Origin: Anoxynatronum buryatiense
Lineage (GTDB): Bacteria; Bacillota; Clostridia; Peptostreptococcales; Tindalliaceae
Assembly: GCF_900182905.1 (NCBI RefSeq)
Contig: NZ_FXUF01000001.1
Coordinates: 248,001-312,000 of the forward strand
Direction of reading: 5' to 3'
DNA length: 64,000 nt
The position numbers and the translations under genes were made by a program. This document shows, one piece after another, positions 45,564-53,927 of this stretch; the stretch's first letter is position 1; every line of letters starts with the position of its first letter. A model generated the notes under the pieces. It saw only the letters and a list, made by a program, of their open reading frames with translations, made no database searches and had not been told where the DNA came from.

Positions 45564-46559
45564 ATGTTAAAGAAACCGCCACATCTGGCGCACCGAAAGA
45601 AAAGTCGGATGACTCTGATGCTGGTTCCCAATGATGCTAAAAAAATTCGGCAATTCACCTGCCCCACCTGGCTTCCGGGAATGTTATCAGGCGTACTTGT
45701 GCTGACTTTGACATTACTATCTGTCAGTACCGCGCGCTTTTCAAACCAACTGGAACATACTCAACAGGCTTTAATAGCTGAAAAAATCACAGTGGCTGAA
45801 CTGACGGAGGAAAACCATCGGCATCAGCAGGAAATCGTCACACTCACAGATCAATTCCATGAAATTGACGGGCGATTGTCGATGTTGAGTGAGTTGGAGA
45901 ATAAGGTGTTACATATGGTCGGACTGGAAACCGATTCATCTGGTGAAGAAACACTGACAGAAACCGGGGAGGATCTCTTGAGTTCAGAAGAGGATTATTT
46001 TTCCCGCCAGTTTCTATTGGTCACCCGCTCCTCCGACAGTCGTTCACAGGGACCTGTATACGATACCTATGAGGTTGATGTCGCCCATCTGAGTGAACTC
46101 ATCGAATCCCAGACCACTTCTATGATACAATTGGTTGATGATGTGGAGAAACAACTGGATTATCTGGATGCCCAACCTAACAAGTGGCCTGCCTCAGGCC
46201 GTATTTCTTCCCGCTTTGGCTACCGGGTTTCCCCCACAAACCGCAGACGCACAGAATTTCACCAGGGTCTTGATATTGCCAACAATTCTGGCACCAGCAT
46301 TATTGCCGCAGGCAGCGGCGTTGTCACCTATTCGGGATATAACGGCGGCTATGGCCGCATGATCATCATTTCCCACGGATACGGTTATACCTCCGTCTAT
46401 GCTCATAACAGTCAAAATCTGGTAGAGGTGGGAGACCGGGTGGAAAAGGGCGATCTGATTGGCCGTATGGGCCGCACAGGACGAGCCACCGGCTCGCATC
46501 TGCATTTTGAAGTACGGGTTCATGGAGAACCTGTTGACCCTTTGACAATTTTACAGTAA
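45564..46559 (+). CDS. Membrane-anchored M23 (LytM-type) peptidase
   Basis: The 331-residue product has a cytoplasmic N-terminus (about 1-35), one membrane helix (about 38-58) and a coiled coil (about 65-120). An acidic linker follows, then an M23 domain with SSRFGYRVSP, the HxxxD site FHQGLDI, and HLHFEV. Both metal ligand motifs are present, so it is probably active on peptidoglycan cross-bridges. AAGGAGG precedes the ATG at 45564. The bactofilin gene starts 27 bases after it. Confidence 0.92.
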   Translation: MLKKPPHLAHRKKSRMTLMLVPNDAKKIRQFTCPTWLPGMLSGVLVLTLTLLSVSTARFSNQLEHTQQALIAEKITVAELTEENHRHQQEIVTLTDQFHEIDGRLSMLSELENKVLHMVGLETDSSGEETLTETGEDLLSSEEDYFSRQFLLVTRSSDSRSQGPVYDTYEVDVAHLSELIESQTTSMIQLVDDVEKQLDYLDAQPNKWPASGRISSRFGYRVSPTNRRRTEFHQGLDIANNSGTSIIAAGSGVVTYSGYNGGYGRMIIISHGYGYTSVYAHNSQNLVEVGDRVEKGDLIGRMGRTGRATGSHLHFEVRVHGEPVDPLTILQ

Positions 46560-46586
46560 CTTTACCCCAAAAAACAAGGAGGTCCC

Positions 46587-47042
46587 ATGTTCAATAAAAA
46601 ACAGGAATCAGCCAAACCGCAGTTCGAAAAATTTGACACCCTGATTGGAAAAGCAACAGTGATTGAAGGTACCATCAAAACCGAAGAACCTCTCCGCGTG
46701 GATGGTTCAGTGCAAGGTGAAATCATCAGCAAGGCAGATCTCATCATTGGCGAAAGTGGCCGTATCAAAGGAAATATCGCCTGCCAAAACCTCTTATTGG
46801 CCGGCAGAGTCGAGGGTAATATTTCAGCCAGCGGTCAGCTTCACATTACCGCCACCGGCACTCTGCAGGGGGATGCCAGTATCCGCTCTTTTATTGTTGA
46901 TGAGCAGGGTACTTTTGATGGAAAATGTCAGATGGTGCAGGATTCAACAAGCCAGGTAATCCCATCTGTCACCGAGCCCGAGCCATCCCAACAGCAGGAT
47001 TCGGGTTCGCGACCAGGTGGATCCAGCCGAAGAAACCGTTAA
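46587..47042 (+). CDS. Bactofilin
   Basis: The 151-residue protein has a bactofilin (DUF583) beta-helix core at about 14-115. The repeating glycine and hydrophobic pattern is clear: GTIKTEEPLRVDGSVQGEI, GESGRIKGNIACQNLLLAG, GNISASGQLHI. Short disordered ends complete it; the tail is Ser/Gln/Gly-rich with RRNR. Bactofilins polymerise without nucleotide at the membrane and often localise an M23 peptidase encoded next door, as here. Confidence 0.92.
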   Translation: MFNKKQESAKPQFEKFDTLIGKATVIEGTIKTEEPLRVDGSVQGEIISKADLIIGESGRIKGNIACQNLLLAGRVEGNISASGQLHITATGTLQGDASIRSFIVDEQGTFDGKCQMVQDSTSQVIPSVTEPEPSQQQDSGSRPGGSSRRNR

Positions 47043-47078
47043 CCGCCTCAGTGTTGATGATCAGCAACAAGATGACTG

Positions 47079-47103
47079 CCGCCGGAAAACCCGGCGGTTT
47101 TTT
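47079..47103 (+). terminator. Terminator of the M23-bactofilin unit
   Basis: A 7-bp stem CCGCCGG/CCGGCGG with a 5-base loop is followed by six T residues. Confidence 0.9.
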
Positions 47104-47122
47104 CTTGAATTCTCGAGCCGAT

Positions 47123-48019
47123 TCAGGGAACCAGTAATGTCAATGATTTGGGAACTATGGTGAAAGAGAGGGGAAGATAACCACCCAATTCCCCATCCGT
47201 ATCCACATCCACCACCTCTGACGACATCAATTTAAATTCACGAACCCGATAATGCTTCATCCCACGTACAGGTTTTACGTCAGCTTCCACCTGGCGACGA
47301 AGAAAGTTAAAAAACACATTGGCCATATCCTGCAATTCGCCGGCTTCCACCACCAGGAGGTCCAACAATCCGTCATCCACCAACGCGCCCGGTACCAGAT
47401 TTCGAAAACCACCCACATAAGGACTATTGGCCGCCAGAAAAAAGAGGGTGTCCATGGTTTCCACTTTCCCCTGAATCTCAAGCTGAATGGGAATGGGGTG
47501 AAAAAACTGTTTTGGAAATTCTTTTATCCCTTCCATGTAATATGCGAATTTTCCCAGTACCGTTTTTGCTTCGGAAGAAACCCGATGTGCCAGTTCCGGC
47601 AGGAGTCCGCCCGCTGCCACATTTAGAAAATAGCGATCTCCCGCCAGGCCCACATCAACCTTACGCTGTTGATTCTTATGAATCATGGCTGAAAAATCCC
47701 TGATATTTTTAGGAATTTGTAAATATGTTGCAAAATCATTCACCGTTCCCATGGGGTAGATGGACAACGGATGTTTAATTTCCTGGCGTACGATGCCGTT
47801 GACAATTTCATTCACTGTACCGTCTCCACCCATCACCACTAACTGCTCTACTTCAGGCACCATTTGAGAAATAACCAGTTCCAGATCTTCCTCTGCTTCT
47901 GTATAGTGAAAGCTTAGCTTCATGCCCCTTAACGACAACAGCTCCTGCAATTCTTCTGCCCGCTGTGGCGCCAGCTTTCTGCCTGCATTTGGATTGACAA
48001 TCACTCCGATTTTTTTCAT
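47123..48019 (-). CDS. Diacylglycerol/lipid kinase (DagK/YegS family)
   Basis: The 298-residue cytosolic lipid kinase starts IGVIVNPNAGRK and has the catalytic MGGDGTVNEIVNGI motif near 78-91. LSIYPMGTVNDFAT and the C-terminal VDDGLLDLLVV and VDTDGELGG segments follow. Phosphorylation of diacylglycerol in phospholipid recycling is likely. It lies after the MocR-type gene with a 103-base gap. Confidence 0.9.
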   Translation of the reverse strand: MKKIGVIVNPNAGRKLAPQRAEELQELLSLRGMKLSFHYTEAEEDLELVISQMVPEVEQLVVMGGDGTVNEIVNGIVRQEIKHPLSIYPMGTVNDFATYLQIPKNIRDFSAMIHKNQQRKVDVGLAGDRYFLNVAAGGLLPELAHRVSSEAKTVLGKFAYYMEGIKEFPKQFFHPIPIQLEIQGKVETMDTLFFLAANSPYVGGFRNLVPGALVDDGLLDLLVVEAGELQDMANVFFNFLRRQVEADVKPVRGMKHYRVREFKLMSSEVVDVDTDGELGGYLPLSFTIVPKSLTLLVP

Positions 48020-48122
48020 GATTTCCTCCTGATTCTGTCGCGTCTAAAAAGATGCGTCCAATGAGTTGGTCTTTCTTCATAAATTGCTGGTTTTTTTGTC
48101 TGACGCAATCGAAGGTGATCAA

Positions 48123-49637
48123 TCATAAGATTGGGTCCTGATAGCGGCTTAATACATCTTTCATTGGCCGGTCAAGCCGAAGGCGAAGGTTCATCAGACC
48201 AGACAGCAAACGAATGCCACTGGTAAGTTGCTGTAACTTTACCGCCGCAATACTTAGCCGCAAGCAGTTATCTTCAGGATCTCTGAGAAAAAACAACCTG
48301 CCGGGGGCGAAAACCAGATTGCGCTCAAGGGCTGATTCATACAACATTTGGCCATTGATTTCCCGGGGCATTTGCAACCAGAAATTTAATCCTCCCGTCG
48401 GTGTTTGAAAATGGACACCTTCAGGCAGCTGGTTACTTAAAAGCTGGTTCATAAGATCAAAGCGTTTCCTGTACTCTCCGGTGAGCACATCAAGATTTCG
48501 CTCCCAGGCGCCCGAAATTAAATACTGTTCCAGCGCCCGCTGTAGAAGACCCGAAGTAGAGATGTCACTTGATTGTTTGGCTGCCAGCAGTTTTTGGGTA
48601 GCTGTCCGGGGTACAATGAGGTATCCTAATCGAAGTCCCGGCATGAACATTTTTGAGAAGCTCTTGATGTATATCACTCTGTCATACCTGTCCAGGGATT
48701 TTAGAGTCGTCACCGGCTGATGATGAAATGATAATTCATTGAGATAATCATCTTCAAGAATCATAAAATCATACTTTTCACTCAGCATGATGATTTGCTC
48801 CATTTTTTCGCGGGTATAAGAGATGCCAGTCGGATTTTGAAAATTTGGCATGACATAAAGCAACTGCGGCCTGGTTTCTTTTGCAGCTTTTTCAAGTAGT
48901 TCCAGGTGAATGCCGTCAGATTCCAGCGGAATATCCGTTACCCGGGCACTTCTGGAGAAAAAAGCCTGCATGGCGCCGCCATAGGAAGGCCGTTCTATCA
49001 AGACGGTATCTCCCGGATATACCAGCCCTTTGGCCACCAGGTCGATCCCCTGCTGAGCACCGGAAACCACCAGAATGTCGTCGGTTTCCGAACGAATGCC
49101 GGCGAGAGACGCCTGTTGCCGCACCGCCTCCCGTAGCGGCTGGTAACCTTGAGGGTCCTGATACCCAAAGGCATAGCCCTGATCTCTGTCCAAAACAGTC
49201 AGCAGTGCCTGCTTGAAGTCATCAACCGGAAATAGATCTGGCGAGGGTGTGGCACTTGCAAAATTAATGGTGTCTGGCGTGATGACAACTGTTCGCTGAA
49301 AAGACTGTTGCTGCTGCCGAAATAGTTGAATGCTTTCCTGGTCCCATTCATCTTCGGCTATTCCGGTCAACAGTGCCGTTCGTTTTCCATCATTCACATA
49401 TGTACCACTGCCCGTTCGTTTGACCACCAATTTTTCACGTTCAAGCAAGTCGTAAGCCTTCACCACCGTGACAGTATTAAGGTTCAAATGTGCTGCCATC
49501 TGACGTACAGAAGGCAGGCGATCTCCATGAACGATGCCGCCAACGATGATCAATTCTTTTAATTGACGGTATATTTGCATGTAGCGGTGTTCTGTGCTAT
49601 GGTCATTCAGAGTGATCTGATTGATCCAGTTCGCCAT
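48123..49637 (-). CDS. MocR-type transcription regulator (GntR-aminotransferase fusion)
   Basis: The 504-residue protein has an N-terminal GntR winged helix (about 15-80: YRQLKELIIVGGIVHGDRLP, HLNLNTVTVVKAYDLLE). It is joined to a fold-type I aminotransferase domain with the PLP lysine in YIKSFSKMF. The start at 49637 has GGAGG 6 bases upstream. It is divergent from the ABC exporter genes with only 42 bases between starts, so it is a candidate regulator of them; this is inferred from position. The effector is unknown. Confidence 0.88.
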   Translation of the reverse strand: MANWINQITLNDHSTEHRYMQIYRQLKELIIVGGIVHGDRLPSVRQMAAHLNLNTVTVVKAYDLLEREKLVVKRTGSGTYVNDGKRTALLTGIAEDEWDQESIQLFRQQQQSFQRTVVITPDTINFASATPSPDLFPVDDFKQALLTVLDRDQGYAFGYQDPQGYQPLREAVRQQASLAGIRSETDDILVVSGAQQGIDLVAKGLVYPGDTVLIERPSYGGAMQAFFSRSARVTDIPLESDGIHLELLEKAAKETRPQLLYVMPNFQNPTGISYTREKMEQIIMLSEKYDFMILEDDYLNELSFHHQPVTTLKSLDRYDRVIYIKSFSKMFMPGLRLGYLIVPRTATQKLLAAKQSSDISTSGLLQRALEQYLISGAWERNLDVLTGEYRKRFDLMNQLLSNQLPEGVHFQTPTGGLNFWLQMPREINGQMLYESALERNLVFAPGRLFFLRDPEDNCLRLSIAAVKLQQLTSGIRLLSGLMNLRLRLDRPMKDVLSRYQDPIL

Positions 49638-49679
49638 TAAAATCCTCCATTCAGACACAATGGACAAAGAGGTGAATCC

Positions 49680-51458
49680 ATGTCCACCTATCGTGCACTA
49701 ATTCCTTTTGCCCTCAAAAATAAGTGGGTCTACCTGCTGGGTGTTTTTTCGTTGCTTGCAGTCGATGCACTCCAGTTGATCATACCCGAAATACTGCGTC
49801 GACTAACGGACGGGTTGCAGACAGGCTCTCTTGGGCACCAGCAGTTGCTCAGCTACAGTCTGTTGATTGTCCTGATTGGCCTGTTCATCATGGTCTTTCG
49901 TTTTTTTTGGCGCATTTTAATTATCAACGCTTCCCGCAGGCTGGAGTATGAGCTGCGCAATCAACTTTTCGATCATTTGCTCAGCCTTTCTCCCTCCTAT
50001 TATAGCAGAAAAAAGACAGGAGATTTGATGGCACATGCCACCAACGATATTATGGCCGTCAGAATGGCTGCCAGCGCCGGAGTCATCACCCTCACCGACG
50101 CATTATTTCTCAACATCGCTGCCATTACAATGATGATGCTCACCACCGACGTACGCCTGACACTGATCGCCCTGATTCCCATGCCCATACTGGCCTTTTC
50201 CATTTATCTTTTCGGCGATGCCATTAACCACCGTTTTAAAAAGGTACAGCGGTCGTTTTCCATGCTGACAGAAAAGGTGCAGGAAAACATTTCCGGCATC
50301 CGCGTAATTAAGTCTTTTGCGCGTGAAGATATTGAAATGCAACGCTTTCACGAAGCAAATCAAGATGTGTTTCAAAATAATATGAAACTGGCATTGCTGT
50401 TCGGCACTTTTCACCCTGCTATTCAGTTCATTTCCGGGATCAGCTTTGTGGTCACACTGCTCTACGGTACCCGTCTGGTATTGTATCAAACCATCACATT
50501 GGGTGATTTTGTTGCCTTCAATGCATATCTGATTTCTCTGGTTTGGTCAGTTCCGGTTATTGGGTTTGTTATCAACATTCTTCAACGGGGCGCTGCATCC
50601 CTCTCCCGCATTAATGAAGTACTGGCAGTTGAACCGGATATCAAACAGGCATCAACGCCCATTTCTTTACGCGCCATGTCAGGTGCTTTTTCTTTTCACC
50701 AGGTTTCCTTCCGCTATCCTGGCAGCGAAACCGAAGCTTTGAAAGATTTTTCTGTCTCGGTTTCACCTGGCGAGAGCCTGGGAATCATGGGAAAGACCGG
50801 CAGTGGAAAAAGCACCGTGCCAACCTTGCTGCTGAGGCTTTATGATGTTGATGACGGCCATGTTTCCATTGACGGCCATCCAATCAAAGCGCTTTCTTTG
50901 AATGACCTGCGAAATCAAGTAGGTTATGTCGAGCAAAACAGCTTTATTTTTTCTGCCACCATTGCCGATAATATCGCTTTTGGCACTGATACCATCAGCC
51001 TCGAAACCATTGAACAAGCTGCTGAAAAAGCGGGACTTCACAGCGATATTTGTCGATTCCCAAAACAATACCACACAATCGTCGGAGAACGGGGCGTGAC
51101 CCTTTCCGGCGGGCAAAAACAGCGCCTGGCCATTGCCCGGGCCTTGGTGAAGAACCCGGCATTACTCATTTTCGATGATGCTCTTTCTGCCGTGGATACT
51201 CAAACAGAAAAACAAATTCTCGACAGCCTGAAAGAAACCATCACCAACACAACGACTCTGATCATTGCCCACCGAGTGTCTACACTACAACAATGCCAGC
51301 GCATTCTTGTTCTTGAAGAGGGGCAAATCATCGAATCAGGAACCCATGAACAACTGCTTCAGTTGAATGGTTATTATGCTCGCCAGCATCGACGACAGCA
51401 ACTGGAAGAAGAATTGTCTTCTGGTGAAAGGAGTGCTACCCATGAATACCTTTCATGA
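49680..51458 (+). CDS. ABC exporter half-transporter A (degenerate Walker B)
   Basis: The 592-residue protein has a six-helix membrane domain (1-310) and an ATPase domain. Walker A GKTGSGKST is near 369 and the signature LSGGQKQR is intact near 475. Walker B reads LLIFDDALSAVD, with Asp in place of the catalytic Glu. This is the usual partner in heterodimeric exporters such as BmrCD or TM287/288. Its end overlaps the next gene by 17 bases. Confidence 0.93.
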   Translation: MSTYRALIPFALKNKWVYLLGVFSLLAVDALQLIIPEILRRLTDGLQTGSLGHQQLLSYSLLIVLIGLFIMVFRFFWRILIINASRRLEYELRNQLFDHLLSLSPSYYSRKKTGDLMAHATNDIMAVRMAASAGVITLTDALFLNIAAITMMMLTTDVRLTLIALIPMPILAFSIYLFGDAINHRFKKVQRSFSMLTEKVQENISGIRVIKSFAREDIEMQRFHEANQDVFQNNMKLALLFGTFHPAIQFISGISFVVTLLYGTRLVLYQTITLGDFVAFNAYLISLVWSVPVIGFVINILQRGAASLSRINEVLAVEPDIKQASTPISLRAMSGAFSFHQVSFRYPGSETEALKDFSVSVSPGESLGIMGKTGSGKSTVPTLLLRLYDVDDGHVSIDGHPIKALSLNDLRNQVGYVEQNSFIFSATIADNIAFGTDTISLETIEQAAEKAGLHSDICRFPKQYHTIVGERGVTLSGGQKQRLAIARALVKNPALLIFDDALSAVDTQTEKQILDSLKETITNTTTLIIAHRVSTLQQCQRILVLEEGQIIESGTHEQLLQLNGYYARQHRRQQLEEELSSGERSATHEYLS

Positions 51459-53385
51459 AGAAGAAAAACTGGCAAAAACCTATGACAGTCGCCTGATGAT
51501 GCGTCTCCTCAGTTACGCCAAGCCTTACCTTGCATTGATTATGGGGTGCATCGTACTGCTGGCCTTTATTGCAGCGACTGATTTGGCTCAACCCTACCTG
51601 TTTAAGGTGGCCATTGATGATCATCTTAATTACGGTACAAAAACCTATGAGCTAAGCGATACCGCCAGACAATATTTCGATGTGGCAGCAACCGACGAGA
51701 CACTGACCATTCACCAGAAAGACGGAGCTCGTTATCACCTGACAACTGAGGGTCGTCAACTTCCTTTGTCTGATGAAGCTGTCACCTATTTGCGCCAACA
51801 AGACTATCGGGCAGTCATGCAATTGGCTTTGCTGCTGGTCTTCATCTTCATCGCCGGTTTCATCATGAATTTTTTGCAGGTCTATCTGTTGAATTATGCC
51901 AGCAACCGTATTATCATGTCGATACGCCAGGAACTCTTTGACCATCTGCAACATATGTCTCTTGGCTACTTTGACCATCAACCCGTGGGACGATTGGTAA
52001 CGCGAATCACCAATGACACAGAGACCCTTCATGAGATGTATACCAGCGTACTGGTCAATCTTTTTAAGGATGTTTTCCTCCTTGGTGGCATTGTGATCAT
52101 CATGATTCGCCTCAACCTGCAACTGGCCCTGGTATCATTTAGCCTGATTCCCTTTGTACTGCTGGCAACCTGGTTTTTCCGTTCGCGGGTGAGAGATGCA
52201 TATCGTGAAGTGCGCACTCGTCTGGCCCGTATTAATACCAGTCTCAATGAAAACCTCTCCGGCGTTCGCACCATTCATGTTTTCGCAAGGGAGGCACAGC
52301 AGTCCCAGAGCTTTGACGACTTGAACCACCAGCATCTTATTGCCAACGAAAAAGAAAACCGGATTTCTTCAGTATTTCGCCCTGCTGTTGAAATGATTGG
52401 TTCCCTTGCGTTGGCTGCTGTTGTTTATTTTGGAAGCCGTCAGGTAATATCCGGCACCATCGAATTTGGTATTCTATTTGCGTTCATCAGTTATATCCGT
52501 CAGTTCTTTCAACCCATCAGCAATCTGACAGACAAATACAATATTCTTCAATCGGCAATGGCGTCATCTGAGCGAATTTTCCAACTCCTCGATCGAGCAC
52601 CAGAGATCAAAGATCATAACGAAGCGTTGACTCCCGCCAACCTAAAGGGGCACATCACTTTTGATCATGTGTGGTTCGCCTATCAGGAAGAAGACTGGAT
52701 ACTCAAAGACATTTCTTTCAACATTCACCCTGGCGAGTCTGTCGCTTTTGTTGGCGCAACCGGCGCCGGAAAAACATCATTAATCCATCTACTCGCCCGT
52801 TTCTATGACATCCAGAAGGGAAGCATCTCCATCGATGGCATTGATTTGCGTAACATCAAACAATCCGCTCTGCGCCGTGAAATTGGCATTGTTCTTCAGG
52901 ATGTATTTCTCTTTTCAGGTACCATTGCCGAAAATATCAGCCTGTATCTTCCAGATATTTCCAGAAAACAGATCGAACAGGCTGCCAAAGAAGTGAATGC
53001 TCATGATTTTATCTCCAAGCTTCCCAATGGTTATGACGAACCGGTGATGGAGCGAGGCAATAATTTTTCCACGGGTCAGCAACAACTTATCTCTTTTGCC
53101 AGAACACTGGTCGCCTCCCCTTCCATTCTGGTGTTGGACGAAGCCACTGCCCATATCGACGCAGAAACAGAAGGTCTGATTCAACAGGCAATCCCCAGAC
53201 TGATGGCAGGGCGCACCACCATCGCCATCGCCCATCGACTTTCTACTATTCAGCATTGTGACCGAATCATCGTACTTCATCAGGGAGAGATTGTGGAAAT
53301 GGGAAATCATCAAGATCTGTTAAAGAAGCGCGGCTATTATTACCGCCTATATCGTTTGCAGTATCAGGAGAACAATTCTGCATGA
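51442..53385 (+). CDS. ABC exporter half-transporter B (extracellular insert, degenerate signature)
   Basis: The 647-residue partner has a six-helix membrane domain with an extra loop of about 80 residues between helices 1 and 2 (about 50-130), as in BmrD. The ATPase has Walker A GATGAGKT near 437 and a canonical Walker B LDEAT near 565. The signature is degenerate, FSTGQ, near 541. It complements subunit A, leaving one competent ATP site. The start at 51442 has GAAAGGAG 8 bases upstream. The exported substrate (drug, lipid or peptide) is unknown. Confidence 0.93.
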   Translation: MNTFHEEEKLAKTYDSRLMMRLLSYAKPYLALIMGCIVLLAFIAATDLAQPYLFKVAIDDHLNYGTKTYELSDTARQYFDVAATDETLTIHQKDGARYHLTTEGRQLPLSDEAVTYLRQQDYRAVMQLALLLVFIFIAGFIMNFLQVYLLNYASNRIIMSIRQELFDHLQHMSLGYFDHQPVGRLVTRITNDTETLHEMYTSVLVNLFKDVFLLGGIVIIMIRLNLQLALVSFSLIPFVLLATWFFRSRVRDAYREVRTRLARINTSLNENLSGVRTIHVFAREAQQSQSFDDLNHQHLIANEKENRISSVFRPAVEMIGSLALAAVVYFGSRQVISGTIEFGILFAFISYIRQFFQPISNLTDKYNILQSAMASSERIFQLLDRAPEIKDHNEALTPANLKGHITFDHVWFAYQEEDWILKDISFNIHPGESVAFVGATGAGKTSLIHLLARFYDIQKGSISIDGIDLRNIKQSALRREIGIVLQDVFLFSGTIAENISLYLPDISRKQIEQAAKEVNAHDFISKLPNGYDEPVMERGNNFSTGQQQLISFARTLVASPSILVLDEATAHIDAETEGLIQQAIPRLMAGRTTIAIAHRLSTIQHCDRIIVLHQGEIVEMGNHQDLLKKRGYYYRLYRLQYQENNSA

Positions 53386-53443
53386 CCCCGTAACGGTTCA
53401 TTTGAATAATGCATCATTGCGGGAAAATAATATTGTTTCATGC

Positions 53444-53485
53444 AAAACGCCCTTTGTTGGCCACGTGGTCAACAAAGGGCGTTTT
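53444..53485. terminator. Long perfect inverted repeat, bidirectional terminator
   Basis: Two perfect 16-base arms (AAAACGCCCTTTGTTG and its complement) surround the 10-base GCCACGTGGT, which can pair further. The ends are A4 and T4, so it can end the ABC operon (plus) and the small Cys-rich gene (minus). The U tracts are short but the stem is exceptionally stable. Confidence 0.75.
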
Positions 53486-53504
53486 GTGTATTGTGAAAGT
53501 TATG

Positions 53505-53645
53505 TTATCCTTCTTGCATTAAAGTTTTTTCCTGCATATCACAGGCATCCACCATGCAGGTATTCATCACGCAATGAATACATGTCAATACCCCACATTT
53601 TACTCTTTTACCGGTTTTTTCCACCTTGTTTTCGGTTGGTTTCAT
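53505..53645 (-). CDS. 46-residue cysteine-rich microprotein
   Basis: Reading the minus strand from ATG at 53645 gives 46 residues ending at TAA. The N-terminus is Lys/Glu-rich (MKPTENKVEKTGKRVK) and the core has five Cys at 17, 22, 25, 30 and 35 plus His24, spaced C-x4-C-x2-C-x4-C-x4-C. GGAGGG lies 8 bases before the ATG and a perfect consensus promoter lies upstream, so the gene is very likely real. Zinc or Fe-S binding is plausible. The pattern loosely recalls DUF1540-type small proteins. No secretion signal is seen. Function unknown. Confidence 0.78.
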   Translation of the reverse strand: MKPTENKVEKTGKRVKCGVLTCIHCVMNTCMVDACDMQEKTLMQEG

Positions 53646-53683
53646 TGACGATTCCCTCCTTCATGTTGAATGCTGTTAAAGAA

Positions 53684-53712
53684 ATTATAGCAAAGCTAAT
53701 ATTGTCTGTCAA
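53684..53712 (-). promoter_or_regulatory. Perfect consensus sigma-A promoter for the Cys-rich microprotein
   Basis: On the minus strand the -35 is TTGACA (53707-53712), the spacer is 17 bases, and the -10 is TATAAT (53684-53689), all exact matches. The expected leader before the ATG is about 30 bases. Confidence 0.9.
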
Positions 53713-53871
53713 CTGCAATTTGAAATTTTTTTTATTCATCTTTCATTTTGCAAAATTTCATGCATTCACTGTTTATGCAAACGATTCGATCCTGCATTTG
53801 ATCGATATCCTTCAAATAATTCTACGTTTTGCAAGACGACCTTGAATAAATCTCTTTTAAGTCATTTCTTT

Positions 53872-53900
53872 TTGACATTCTTTCTCATAATAGGTAGAAT
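53872..53900 (+). promoter_or_regulatory. Promoter for the PHP phosphatase gene
   Basis: The -35 is TTGACA (53872-53877), the spacer is 17 bases, and the -10 is TAGAAT (53895-53900). The ATG is at 53928 behind AAAGGAG. Confidence 0.82.
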
Positions 53901-53927
53901 GAAAAGAAAACTCAAAGGAGCTCATTC

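Noticed and set aside
53505-53645. Cys-rich microprotein as a SCIFF-type radical-SAM-modified peptide
   Set aside because: It has five cysteines in a different spacing, and no radical-SAM maturase gene lies beside it.
53402-53845. Plus-strand open frame of 147 codons after the ABC exporter
   Set aside because: It crosses the perfect terminator palindrome and runs antisense through the microprotein gene and its promoter. No recognisable domain or ribosome binding site.
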